NCBI GenBank assembly: GCA_002337545.1
Contig: DDGE01000051.1
Span: forward strand, 1 to 14,112
Length of the DNA stretch: 14,112 nt
Direction: 5' to 3'
From: Phycisphaerales bacterium UBA1910
GTDB lineage: Bacteria; Planctomycetota; Phycisphaerae; Phycisphaerales; UBA1924
The position numbers and the translations under genes were made by a program. Under the pieces are notes generated by a model. That model did not search any database. It was given only the letters and a program-made list of their open reading frames with translations, and had not been told where the DNA came from. Shown piece by piece: positions 1 through 5,640 of this stretch. Position 1 is the stretch's first letter, and the number at the start of each line of letters is the position of its first letter.

Positions 1-225
1 ATCCCCGACATGCCCAACCTCTCGCCAGACACCGTCTTCTTCGACACCGTCTACAACCCCATCGAAACCCCCATGCTCAAAGCCGCCAAAGAACGCGGCT
101 ACCGCACCATCGACGGCGTCCAGATGTTCGTCAAACAAGCCACCGCCCAGTTCGAAATCTGGACCGGCCAACCCGCCCCCGAAGACCTCTTCGACCAACT
201 CGTCCGCAACAAACTCTCCGAGTGA
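1..225 (+). CDS. aroE: Shikimate dehydrogenase, C-terminal end (partial)
   Basis: This is the last 74 codons of a gene that begins before the window; the frame is open from base 1 to the TGA at 223-225. The residues DTVYNPIETPMLKAAKERG, then TIDGVQMFVKQATAQFEIWTG, match the conserved end of shikimate dehydrogenases (DxxYNPxxTPLL...G...xxGxxMLxxQAxxxFExWTG). That family makes the NADPH-dependent reduction of 3-dehydroshikimate to shikimate in cytoplasmic aromatic amino-acid synthesis. The catalytic and cofactor-binding N-terminal parts are outside the window, so activity cannot be judged, and a bifunctional AroDE protein is possible, as found in some planctomycetes. Codons end overwhelmingly in C and the coding strand is very poor in G, unlike the plus-strand genes further right. 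The first REP-like repeat begins 15 bp after the stop. Confidence 0.85.
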   Translation: MPDMPNLSPDTVFFDTVYNPIETPMLKAAKERGYRTIDGVQMFVKQATAQFEIWTGQPAPEDLFDQLVRNKLSE

Positions 226-240
226 CCCAATCTGGGTGCC

Positions 241-276
241 GGGTGCCCGTAATCGCCGTCTTCGGCGCATTGCGGC
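241..276 (+). repeat. REP-like repeat R1
   Basis: A 36-bp element starting GGGTGCCC and ending GCGGC. Its core is a perfect 5-bp stem, CGCCG / CGGCG, closing the loop TCTT. All five copies in the window have the same length, head and stem, with the loop varying. It sits 15 bp after the aroE stop codon. A 7-bp tandem duplication of GGGTGCC lies at its left edge (234-247). Confidence 0.8.
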
Positions 277-325
277 AAATACCCAACCCCACCGACAAAC
301 ACAAGCCACCCAAACGCCCTCTTCC

Positions 326-361
326 GGGTGCCCGTACTCGCCGTCCCCGGCGCAGTGCGGC
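326..361 (+). repeat. REP-like repeat R2
   Basis: Second 36-bp copy in the same orientation as R1, with stem CGCCG / CGGCG and loop TCCC. It ends 18 bp before the TACACT hexamer proposed as the transposase promoter, so it could affect transcription of the gene. Confidence 0.8.
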
Positions 362-379
362 CAAACTCCATCCATCTGA

Positions 380-385
380 TACACT
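380..385 (+). promoter_or_regulatory. Candidate -10 element for the RAYT gene (leaderless)
   Basis: TACACT lies exactly 6 nt upstream of ATG 392, so transcription would be expected to begin at or next to the A of the start codon. No Shine-Dalgarno sequence precedes the ATG (CCACCC), which fits a leaderless mRNA. No convincing -35 hexamer is visible; the expected position falls at the end of REP R2. Confidence 0.4.
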
Positions 386-391
386 CCACCC

Positions 392-949
392 ATGTCACGC
401 ACGCCGAAGATGAAGCGAATCGAAGCGCCCAACCACATCCGATTCCTCACATTCTCCTGTTACCAACAACTCCCGCTCTTCAACAACGACCGCATCAAAG
501 ACGCGTTTGTCGATCACATACACAACACACGCATCAACACGAACTTCCATCTCATCTCCTGGGTCATCATGCCCGAACATGTGCACCTGCTCATCTGGCC
601 GGACATCGAGAGAGCACCGGTCTCGAAGATCGTCTGGCGACTCAAGCGAGATTTTGCGAAAATGGTTATCGGCAGATGGAATGAACTCGATGCCCCGATC
701 CTGACAAAGCTCCGCACGACGCAAGGCAAGATTCGATTTTGGCAGCACGGCGGTGGATACGACCGCAACATCATTTCCCGGCTTGAGCTGGAAGAAAAAC
801 TTCACTACATACATCAAAACCCGGTCAAACGCGGACTCGCACCGACCCAGACCGACTGGCCATGGTCATCGGCAAGCTGGTACGCAGGATGCAGAGAGCA
901 CACGATCCCGATCGACCCGCCCACAAAGCCAAAGTCACACAATCAGTGA
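392..949 (+). CDS. REP-associated tyrosine transposase (RAYT, Y1/HUH family)
   Basis: This 185-aa protein belongs to the IS200-like Y1 transposase superfamily, in the single-copy 'domesticated' branch that processes REP hairpins. Visible hallmarks: the metal-binding HUH motif as MPEHVHLL (His63, His65); the likely nucleophile Tyr123 in FWQHGGGYDRNI; and the RAYT-type ending YIHQNPVKRGL (139-149) followed by WPWSS (156-160). The known family cleaves and joins single-stranded DNA at hairpins through a 5'-phosphotyrosine intermediate. The length is normal and all key residues are present, so the enzyme is probably active. ATG 392 is chosen because a -10-like hexamer sits 6 nt before it; Met7 (410) is an alternative. 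Two REP-like repeats lie upstream and three downstream, the nearest 4 bp after the stop. This is the expected RAYT context and suggests these repeats are its substrates, though that link is inference. Confidence 0.93.
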   Translation: MSRTPKMKRIEAPNHIRFLTFSCYQQLPLFNNDRIKDAFVDHIHNTRINTNFHLISWVIMPEHVHLLIWPDIERAPVSKIVWRLKRDFAKMVIGRWNELDAPILTKLRTTQGKIRFWQHGGGYDRNIISRLELEEKLHYIHQNPVKRGLAPTQTDWPWSSASWYAGCREHTIPIDPPTKPKSHNQ

Positions 950-953
950 TTTC

Positions 954-989
954 GCCCGACTGCGCCGAAGACGGCGAGTCGGGGCACCC
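954..989 (-). repeat. REP-like repeat R3 (inverted)
   Basis: A 36-bp copy in the opposite orientation, starting 4 bp after the transposase stop. Read on the minus strand it starts GGGTGCCC and has the stem CGCCG / CGGCG with loop TCTT, the same loop as R1. It is the only inverted copy in the window. Lying right behind the gene, it could also stabilise the 3' end of the mRNA or end transcription. Confidence 0.8.
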
Positions 990-1011
990 AAACACCAAAC
1001 TCCCCCCCTCT

Positions 1012-1047
1012 GGGTGCCCGTAATCGCCGTCATCGGCGCATTGCGGC
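1012..1047 (+). repeat. REP-like repeat R4
   Basis: A 36-bp copy with loop TCAT, differing from R1 at a single position. Its head faces that of R3 across 22 bp, so R3 and R4 form a head-to-head inverted pair. Confidence 0.8.
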
Positions 1048-1096
1048 GAATACCCAACCCCACCGACAAACACAAGCCGCCCAAACGCGCTCTTCC

Positions 1097-1132
1097 GGGT
1101 GCCCGAAATCGCCGTCTCCGGCGCAATGTGGC
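1097..1132 (+). repeat. REP-like repeat R5
   Basis: A 36-bp copy with loop TCTC. Five positions differ from R2, its counterpart in the left module, but none fall in the stem CGCCG / CGGCG. From here to 1228 I see no further repeat or gene, only C-rich sequence leading to the next gene. Confidence 0.78.
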
Positions 1133-1228
1133 CTGTCACCAACCCCAAAATCTCACGCGCATCTCACGCTCTGTGCGCAGAATCATGTCACTACCCCACT
1201 TCCCGCTTGTGCCACGCAAACACACGCA

Positions 1229-1234
1229 TACATT
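1229..1234 (+). promoter_or_regulatory. Candidate -10 element for the 1241 gene (leaderless)
   Basis: TACATT lies 6 nt before ATG 1241, the same geometry as at 380 and 8087. A weak -35 candidate, TTGTGC (1207-1212), is 16 bp upstream. There is no Shine-Dalgarno sequence between the hexamer and the ATG. Confidence 0.35.
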
Positions 1235-1240
1235 CGTCGC

Positions 1241-1768
1241 ATGACACACACGCAACTCACAACCGAACTCGTCCACGACCTCGTCGTCGAACCCATCCCA
1301 ACCCTCGACATCTGCGCCAAGCACGAGCTCAACCTTACGCAACTCCGACAACTCCTCGAGTCCGAAGAGTTCGCGGCCATCATCACCGAGCTCGAAACGA
1401 TCGACCGCCTCAGAACGCCCATCTTCCGCAGACGCGCCACTAGCACGCTCGAAGCCATCATGCTTCAGCAACCCACAGGCCCAACCCACGCCGAAACCGT
1501 CCGCAAGGCCGCCGCGTTCTACCTCCGCAGCACCGCGCCCATCGAGCCAAACCCCACGGAACCAGAGAACGAGACAACCTCGCAACCCGAGCCGGATCCC
1601 GCCCCCTCGATTGACGACCCCCATCCCGCGCACAACCCACCAACACACAGAGCACCACCACCACCCGATCACACCGCCACAGCCGACGCCCATGCCAACA
1701 CAATCAGGAACGCAGCAGGCCAACCAACTTCGCATCACCCACCACCGACCAGACGACAGAGCGCATGA
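1241..1768 (+). CDS. Unknown protein with possible N-terminal helix-turn-helix and proline-rich tail
   Basis: I do not recognise this 175-aa protein. Residues 1-98 are predicted mostly helical; TLDICAKHELNLTQLRQLLES (21-41) could be a helix-turn-helix of the kind seen in small DNA-binding or phage terminase small-subunit proteins, which is a loose resemblance only. From about 99 to the end the sequence is low-complexity, rich in Pro, Thr, His, Asp and Glu, and probably disordered. No signal peptide or membrane segment is visible, so it is likely cytoplasmic. ATG 1241 follows a -10-like hexamer by 6 nt. Codon choice is strongly C-ending like the aroE end, suggesting long residence in the same genome region rather than recent transfer. 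It converges on the lipoprotein gene. Confidence 0.7.
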   Translation: MTHTQLTTELVHDLVVEPIPTLDICAKHELNLTQLRQLLESEEFAAIITELETIDRLRTPIFRRRATSTLEAIMLQQPTGPTHAETVRKAAAFYLRSTAPIEPNPTEPENETTSQPEPDPAPSIDDPHPAHNPPTHRAPPPPDHTATADAHANTIRNAAGQPTSHHPPPTRRQSA

Positions 1769-1793
1769 AAAAGGGCTCCGTTGTGGAGCCCTT
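1768..1793 (-). terminator. Intrinsic terminator of the lipoprotein gene
   Basis: A perfect 9-bp inverted repeat (AAGGGCTCC at 1771-1779 and its complement at 1785-1793) with a 5-nt loop. On the minus strand the stem runs into a T-rich stretch ending at 1768. It lies 22 bp after the lipoprotein stop codon. There is no T-run in the plus direction, so it serves the minus-strand gene; its last base coincides with the end of the convergent 1241 gene. Confidence 0.85.
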
Positions 1794-1815
1794 CGGGATT
1801 CGCTTTGCGTTGATC

Positions 1816-2379
1816 TTACTGATCCTGCTTCTCGATCTGGCGGTCGTAGACCTTACGGCCAACAGGGTGGAAGAAGGTGCTCCACTCCGCGTCGTGGTGC
1901 TCGTACTCGTGCAGGTCGCGATACTCTTCCTGGTTCTTCAAGGCGAGCTTCGGCGAGGGCTTGCGCATCTCCTTGTCGGTATACGCGGCCATGAAGTCCT
2001 CGTCCTCGGGGTACAGGTCGAGGAAACGGTCCCAGTAACGGTCCATCTCGGTGCGGTGCCAGGTCATCCGCTGGAGGTTCGCCAGGCACCACTCGATGTC
2101 GTCGCTGAACTCAGCGAGGTCGGAAGCGAGTTCCTGGGCCTCGAGCAGCGTGTCCGGGTCCACCGTGCCCGCGTCACGCAGGGCCTTGGCGTAGCGGTCG
2201 GCTCGGTAGGCGAGGTTGTTGGCCTCGTTGTAGGTCAGGACCAGACGCTTGAACGCGGGGCCGCGCATCGCGGTGTGCGGGCGGCGCTCCGTGCGGTCGA
2301 TCTCGCGGACCGTGCCGCATCCGCTGAGGACAACAGCAACGAGCGAGCAGGCAATCAGTGACTTCATCATCTTCGGCAT
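1816..2379 (-). CDS. Predicted lipoprotein, function unknown
   Basis: A 187-aa protein with a lipoprotein signal: basic start (MPKMMK), hydrophobic core, then the lipobox LSGC with Cys21 as the lipid-modified residue. It should be exported and anchored to a membrane. The mature part is charged and mostly helical, with many acidic and aromatic residues (for example DRYWDRFLDLYPEDEDF); no known domain is evident to me. The first ATG (2379) is supported by GGAG 7 nt upstream; the ATG of Met4 would be too far from it. It is a single gene with its own likely promoter (TATACT, 2418-2423) and an intrinsic terminator. The ACP/FabZ pair lies upstream on the same strand but with a 66-bp gap containing that promoter. 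Confidence 0.82.
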   Translation of the reverse strand: MPKMMKSLIACSLVAVVLSGCGTVREIDRTERRPHTAMRGPAFKRLVLTYNEANNLAYRADRYAKALRDAGTVDPDTLLEAQELASDLAEFSDDIEWCLANLQRMTWHRTEMDRYWDRFLDLYPEDEDFMAAYTDKEMRKPSPKLALKNQEEYRDLHEYEHHDAEWSTFFHPVGRKVYDRQIEKQDQ

Positions 2380-2417
2380 CTTCTATCTCCACCACGGTTC
2401 GGGGGGTATCTCTATGC

Positions 2418-2423
2418 AGTATA
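2418..2423 (-). promoter_or_regulatory. Candidate -10 element for the lipoprotein gene
   Basis: On the minus strand the sequence reads TATACT, one change from the TATAAT consensus, 38 bp ahead of the ATG at 2379. A -35 is weak: TGAACA at 2443-2448, with a 19-bp spacer, overlaps the end of the upstream gene. It suggests the lipoprotein is transcribed separately from the ACP/FabZ pair. Confidence 0.4.
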
Positions 2424-2445
2424 CGGCGAAACCGGGGTTCCTTGT

Positions 2446-2973
2446 TCAGAAATCCGCATCGATCCCGCTCGTCTGCATCAGCGTTTTAAAGCTCTCGCTG
2501 AAGACGAAGTTCTCTTCCGGGTACTGCACACCCCCCATGTTGTTGTCCAGATGGGAGAAAAGCAGATCGATATGCCCGATAACTTCCGCTTCGCCACAAC
2601 CATCAGCCGCCGGCTCGATCAGCTCAACCACGCCCTTGGTCGATGCGCCGACCGGTGTGAACTGCTCGATCGTCGCCGTATACCGCAGCGTGCACCCCGG
2701 CGTCGCATCACGCGTGACCTGGGCCTTGGACACCTTGGCGAGCACAACCTTTTCCTTGAACCCCTCCGCGTGCCCAACAAGCACGCCCGCGGTCTGGGCC
2801 ATGCCCTCGACGATCAGCGACATCGGCATGATCGGCATCGCTTTGCGGCGCGATGTGCTCGGGAAGTGGTCGTGCAGATGTTCCTCGGCCATCGAGACAT
2901 GCTTGATGGCAACCATGCGTTCACGCGGCACAAGCTCCACGATGCGATCGATCCACATCCAACGCATGAGCAT
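2446..2973 (-). CDS. FabZ-like 3-hydroxyacyl-ACP dehydratase (hot-dog fold)
   Basis: The 175-aa protein carries the FabZ/FabA-type active-site region: HDHFP with the likely catalytic His36, then MPMSLIVEGMAQTAGVL with the likely catalytic Glu56. FabZ enzymes remove water from 3-hydroxyacyl-ACP during fatty-acid elongation in the cytoplasm. Odd point: classical FabZ has 14 positions from the His to the Glu (HFPGxPxxPGVLxxE), whereas here there are 20, so about 6 extra residues (STSRRKAMP region) sit between HFP and the helix. It may therefore act on an unusual substrate or be a dedicated paralogue. The first ATG (2973) has GGGGGA directly against it; Met3 (2967) sits 6 nt from that purine run and may be the true start. 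It lies 25 bp after the acyl carrier protein gene on the same strand, so the two are probably co-transcribed partners. Confidence 0.82.
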   Translation of the reverse strand: MLMRWMWIDRIVELVPRERMVAIKHVSMAEEHLHDHFPSTSRRKAMPIMPMSLIVEGMAQTAGVLVGHAEGFKEKVVLAKVSKAQVTRDATPGCTLRYTATIEQFTPVGASTKGVVELIEPAADGCGEAEVIGHIDLLFSHLDNNMGGVQYPEENFVFSESFKTLMQTSGIDADF

Positions 2974-2998
2974 TCCCCCAATCGGTTGGAAATCAGAT

Positions 2999-3385
2999 TC
3001 AGGCCGTCTGCAGCTTCTGCTCGCAGAAGGTCACGAGCGCATCGACCGTGAAGATCTTGGAGACATTCTCGACGCTGGGGTCGTTTTCAAGCTGGGTGAA
3101 ATCAAAGTGAGGCACGCGCTCCTTGAGCGTCGCGAGCCCCTTCTCTGTCACCTTGCCGTCCTGCACATACTCCGGATCCTGCGTCACGCCCTCGGGGAAG
3201 AGCTCGCCTTGGGCGATCTTGAACCCGAACTCCTGCTCGAGCTTGAACGAGATATCAAGGATGTCGATCGACTCAGCGCCCAGATCCCCGATGAGCTTGG
3301 CTTCGGGCGTGACCTCGTCGTCATCAACCGCGAGGGCGTCGACAAGGATTTCCTGGATCTTCTCAAAGATTTCGCTTCGTTCCAT
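2999..3385 (-). CDS. Acyl carrier protein, extended form
   Basis: A 128-aa protein whose first 60 residues match the acyl carrier fold; DLGAESIDILDISFKLEQEF is the helix II region, with Ser39 as the expected 4'-phosphopantetheine attachment site. Here the usual DSL is ESI, a variant seen in secondary carriers. Ordinary AcpP is about 78 residues; this one has about 45-50 more, including GELFPEGVTQ (60-69) and a later stretch resembling the ACP last helix (SKIFTVDALVTFCEQKL). The insertion therefore lies between helix II and the final helix. No Shine-Dalgarno stronger than GAGAG (8 nt from the ATG) is visible. A perfect TATAAT lies about 90 bp upstream. Pairing with a FabZ-like gene suggests a specialised lipid or polyketide-like path alongside primary fatty-acid synthesis; no ketosynthase is in the window. 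Confidence 0.88.
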   Translation of the reverse strand: MERSEIFEKIQEILVDALAVDDDEVTPEAKLIGDLGAESIDILDISFKLEQEFGFKIAQGELFPEGVTQDPEYVQDGKVTEKGLATLKERVPHFDFTQLENDPSVENVSKIFTVDALVTFCEQKLQTA

Positions 3386-3476
3386 GGAGCGGCTCTCAAT
3401 CTTTCACTCGGGTTCTTGCCCCGTCGTGCGTGTGTTCGGGCTCGGTCAGGGCGTGTGTTCAAATGGATAGGCAGAG

Positions 3477-3482
3477 ATTATA
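3477..3482 (-). promoter_or_regulatory. Candidate -10 element for the ACP/FabZ-like operon
   Basis: A perfect TATAAT on the minus strand, in an otherwise GC-rich stretch, 91 bp ahead of the ACP start codon. It would give a 5' leader of about 85 nt. No good -35 hexamer is found at 16-18 bp. The rest of the 252-bp divergent region (3386-3637) shows no other clear site. Confidence 0.45.
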
Positions 3483-3637
3483 GCCGTGAACCCCGTTCCG
3501 TCGCGTCCCATTCCCGCTGACCCGGAATGCCCCCAAAGATCCTCGAAATCGCGGTTCAAAAGATCATTGCATTGAATAAACAACCGTTTACCATGGTGTG
3601 TAGAGCGTACACCAACTCAAACGACACGAGAACTGAT

Positions 3638-4465
3638 ATGAATCGCATGACTTCCGCCGTTGCATTGCTCGCATTCACGATCACCTCCCACATCTCACTC
3701 GCGCAAGATCAGGTCGAGTATGCATTTGCGTTCCACGCGGAGTGGAGCCAAGCTACCCACCCGACGGCGTTTCCTTCAAACCCCCACTTTTCGCCGATCA
3801 TCGGCGCGACACATACCGACGCGCTGTCTCTCTGGGAGCCCGGCGGGATCGCAACCAACGGGATCGAGGTGATGGCTGAAACGGGATCACCCTCCCCATT
3901 GAGTTCAGAAGTCTCGGGGCACATCAACGCAGGTCTCGCGAACCAGTTCATCAATCTCGGAGGCGTTGCGTTGTCCCCCGACACCCGCACGGGGACCATC
4001 ACTGTGGACGCGGACTTCCCGCTGCTCTCGCTTGTCACCATGATCGCGCCCAGCCCGGACTGGTTCGTCGGAATTCATGGTGTCGATCTGCGCCCCAATG
4101 GGATCTGGGCACGCGAGCTCGTGTTCGATCTCGACCCGTACGACTCGGGGACGGATTCGGGCGTGAACTACACATCCGGGAACGCGAATGTCACGCCGCA
4201 TCTTCCGATCGCAAACCTGAGCGACACTTTCCCGTTCACCGGCTCGGGTCGCATCGGGACCTTTACGATCACCCTCGTCTCAGATGCGAGTTGCTCACAC
4301 GCGGATCTTGCGAAGCCGTTTGATTCATTGGACTTCTTCGATGTGTCCGCCTTCATTAGCGCATACAACGCACAGGACGAATCGGCAGACTTCACGAACG
4401 ACGGCGTATTCGATTTCTTCGATGTCTCCGCGTTCATCAACGCATACAGCGCCGGGTGCCCGTAA
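3638..4465 (+). CDS. Secreted Spondin_N-domain protein with GC-type dockerin-like tail
   Basis: With the start at 3638 the protein has 275 aa and begins with a Sec signal peptide (MNRMTSAVALLAFTITSHISLAQ, cut after Gln23 likely). The open frame continues upstream to 3527, but those 37 codons would bury the signal peptide. Residues 26-200 match the Spondin_N fold: EWSQATHP, FPSNPHFSPIIGATH (45-59), SPDWFVGIHGVDL (139-151) and YDSGTDSGVNY (168-178). The domain is known from animal F-spondin and from bacterial secreted proteins of unclear function. Residues 219-275 hold two LDFFDVSAF/FDFFDVSAF repeats with EF-hand-like Asp-rich segments (DFTNDGVFDFFD), opening with Cys219 and ending in GCP. I read this as the dockerin-like terminal module of Phycisphaerae, probably calcium-binding and used for surface anchoring. 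The same tail occurs on the protein at 12635. Confidence 0.85.
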   Translation: MNRMTSAVALLAFTITSHISLAQDQVEYAFAFHAEWSQATHPTAFPSNPHFSPIIGATHTDALSLWEPGGIATNGIEVMAETGSPSPLSSEVSGHINAGLANQFINLGGVALSPDTRTGTITVDADFPLLSLVTMIAPSPDWFVGIHGVDLRPNGIWARELVFDLDPYDSGTDSGVNYTSGNANVTPHLPIANLSDTFPFTGSGRIGTFTITLVSDASCSHADLAKPFDSLDFFDVSAFISAYNAQDESADFTNDGVFDFFDVSAFINAYSAGCP

Positions 4466-4466
4466 C

Positions 4467-4484
4467 CACTCTCTGATCAGAGTG
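4467..4484. terminator. Weak hairpin between convergent genes
   Basis: CACTCT and AGAGTG form a 6-bp stem around CTGATC, just after the dockerin-tail stop and over the prfA stop codon (4477-4479). There is no U-run on either strand, so it is at best a weak bidirectional terminator. Confidence 0.3.
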
Positions 4485-5571
4485 ACGCGAGGCGGCGGGC
4501 GGTTTCCTGCTCGATCAGCGCGTCGAACATCGGACCGAGATCCGCTTCGTCGACGATCTTGCTCTTGTTGAACTTCTGATCGAGGCGTTGATCCGCCACG
4601 ATGTTGTCCTGATACCGATAGACCCGGATCTTCTCCGAACGAGCACCCGAACCGATCTGGGCGTTGCGGTCCTTCGCCCGCTCGGCCTCGATCTTCTGTC
4701 GTTCGATCTCATAGACCCGTGCGATCAGCAGGCGGCGGGCCTTTTCCCGGTTCTGCGCCTGCGACTTGGTCTCCTGCATCCGCACCTCGACCCCGGTGGG
4801 CTTGTGGATCAGGTGCACCGCCGTCGCGACTTTGTTGACATTCTGCCCGCCGGGCCCTTGGGCGGTCGTGATGTGCTCCTCGACATCGTTGCCCCAATCG
4901 ATCGCGACCTCGACCTCCTCGGGCTCGGGCAGCACCGCGACGGTGCAGGTGCTCGTGTGCACCCGCCCCTGGGTCTCGGTCTCCGGAACGCGTTTGACGG
5001 AATGCACGCCGGACTCGAAGTTGAGCTGATGCCAGACGCCCTCGCCCTTGAAGTTCAAGACCGCGTGCTTGATGCCGCCGAGACTCGGATCCGTCGTCAT
5101 GTCGAGTTCCTCGACGCTCCAGCCCTTGGTGCTCGCGTATCGGGTGTAGACGCTGAGCAGGTCCCGGGCCCACAGCGCGGCTTCGTCGCCGCCGGTCCCG
5201 GCGCGGATCTCCAGAATCACCGACCCGATCGCGAGATCATCGCTCGTGACGAGGGTCTGCTTGATTCGCTCGATCATCTCGCTGGCGCGATCGACCACCG
5301 TCTGCAGCTCATCGCGTGCGAACTCCGCCAGTTCCGCGTCATCGCCGTTGATCGCCTGCTCCAGCTCATCGGCCTCGGTGGCGAGGTCCATATACCCGCG
5401 GTACCCCTCCACGACCGGCTCGATCGCTGCCCGCTTGATCGAGAGCGACGCGACCTGTCGATGGTCCGCGAGGACCGCGGGGTCCTCAAGCCGCCTGGTC
5501 AGCTCGGCATAGCTCTCATCGAGTTCTTCGAGTTTGGTGCGGAGGTTGGGATCGATCTCAGCGAGTGCCAT
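4477..5571 (-). CDS. prfA: Peptide chain release factor 1
   Basis: The 364-aa protein (E. coli RF1 has 360) ends translation at UAA and UAG by hydrolysing peptidyl-tRNA in the ribosome. The peptidyl-hydrolysis motif GGQ is present in GPGGQNVNKVATAVHL. RF1-type sequence also appears in IRAGTGGDEAALWARDLLSVY and in RVPETETQGRVHTSTCTVAVLPE; the PxT position reads PET in place of the usual PAT or PVT, and the context is RF1, not RF2 (SPF). The open frame extends to 5655, but ATG 5571 (MALAEIDPNL) gives the family's normal length and start. Upstream of that ATG lies only the weak TTGGTG; a TACGCT hexamer 7 nt before it could be a leaderless -10. The gene is divergent from the ABC cluster across 104 bp. 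prmC is not next to it, at least within the window. Confidence 0.95.
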   Translation of the reverse strand: MALAEIDPNLRTKLEELDESYAELTRRLEDPAVLADHRQVASLSIKRAAIEPVVEGYRGYMDLATEADELEQAINGDDAELAEFARDELQTVVDRASEMIERIKQTLVTSDDLAIGSVILEIRAGTGGDEAALWARDLLSVYTRYASTKGWSVEELDMTTDPSLGGIKHAVLNFKGEGVWHQLNFESGVHSVKRVPETETQGRVHTSTCTVAVLPEPEEVEVAIDWGNDVEEHITTAQGPGGQNVNKVATAVHLIHKPTGVEVRMQETKSQAQNREKARRLLIARVYEIERQKIEAERAKDRNAQIGSGARSEKIRVYRYQDNIVADQRLDQKFNKSKIVDEADLGPMFDALIEQETARRLASL

Positions 5572-5640
5572 GACACCAAGCGTATGCGTCAATCCTGCCC
5601 GGCTGCAACCTTCGTCGCGGGTTCCCCAATACAAGGTGCA

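Larger units (their letters stand above)
241..361 (+). repeat. 121-bp REP-pair module, left copy
   Basis: Two 36-bp REP-like repeats in the same orientation enclose a 49-bp spacer. The whole unit recurs at 1012-1132 with the same spacing. By hand alignment I count 9 mismatches in 121 positions (about 93% identity): 1 in the first REP, 3 in the spacer and 5 in the second REP. The unit ends 18 bp before the putative promoter hexamer of the transposase gene. It looks like a paired REP unit (BIME-like) dispersed as one block. Confidence 0.8.
1012..1132 (+). repeat. 121-bp REP-pair module, right copy
   Basis: Second copy of the unit at 241-361: REP, 49-bp spacer, REP, all in the same order and orientation. 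The transposase and the inverted REP R3 lie between the two copies. Spacer conservation (46 of 49 positions) shows the duplication covers the whole module rather than single REPs landing twice. Confidence 0.8.

Noticed and set aside
241..361. CRISPR-like look: 36-bp repeats with a 49-bp spacer
   Set aside because: There are only two repeats per block, the spacers of both blocks are nearly identical, one repeat is inverted, the hairpin has a variable loop, and the neighbour is a RAYT, not cas genes. REP elements explain everything.
1765..2361. 198-codon plus-strand open frame over the lipoprotein gene
   Set aside because: The minus strand has a lipobox, a good ribosome binding site and an intrinsic terminator. 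The plus frame starts inside the terminator hairpin region and its Val/Leu-rich translation is typical of an antisense frame in GC-rich DNA.
2249..3520. 423-codon plus-strand open frame across the ACP/FabZ-like region
   Set aside because: It runs antisense to two clearly recognised genes and spans their gap; its translation has no recognisable motif.
3527..3637. In-frame 5' extension of the Spondin_N gene from ATG 3527
   Set aside because: It would put 37 residues before a good signal peptide; ATG 3638 makes the signal peptide N-terminal.
4452..4463. CGGGTGCCCGTAA resembling the REP head
   Set aside because: It encodes the last residues (GCP-stop) of the dockerin-like tail and has no CGCCG/CGGCG hairpin after it, so the match is most likely chance.
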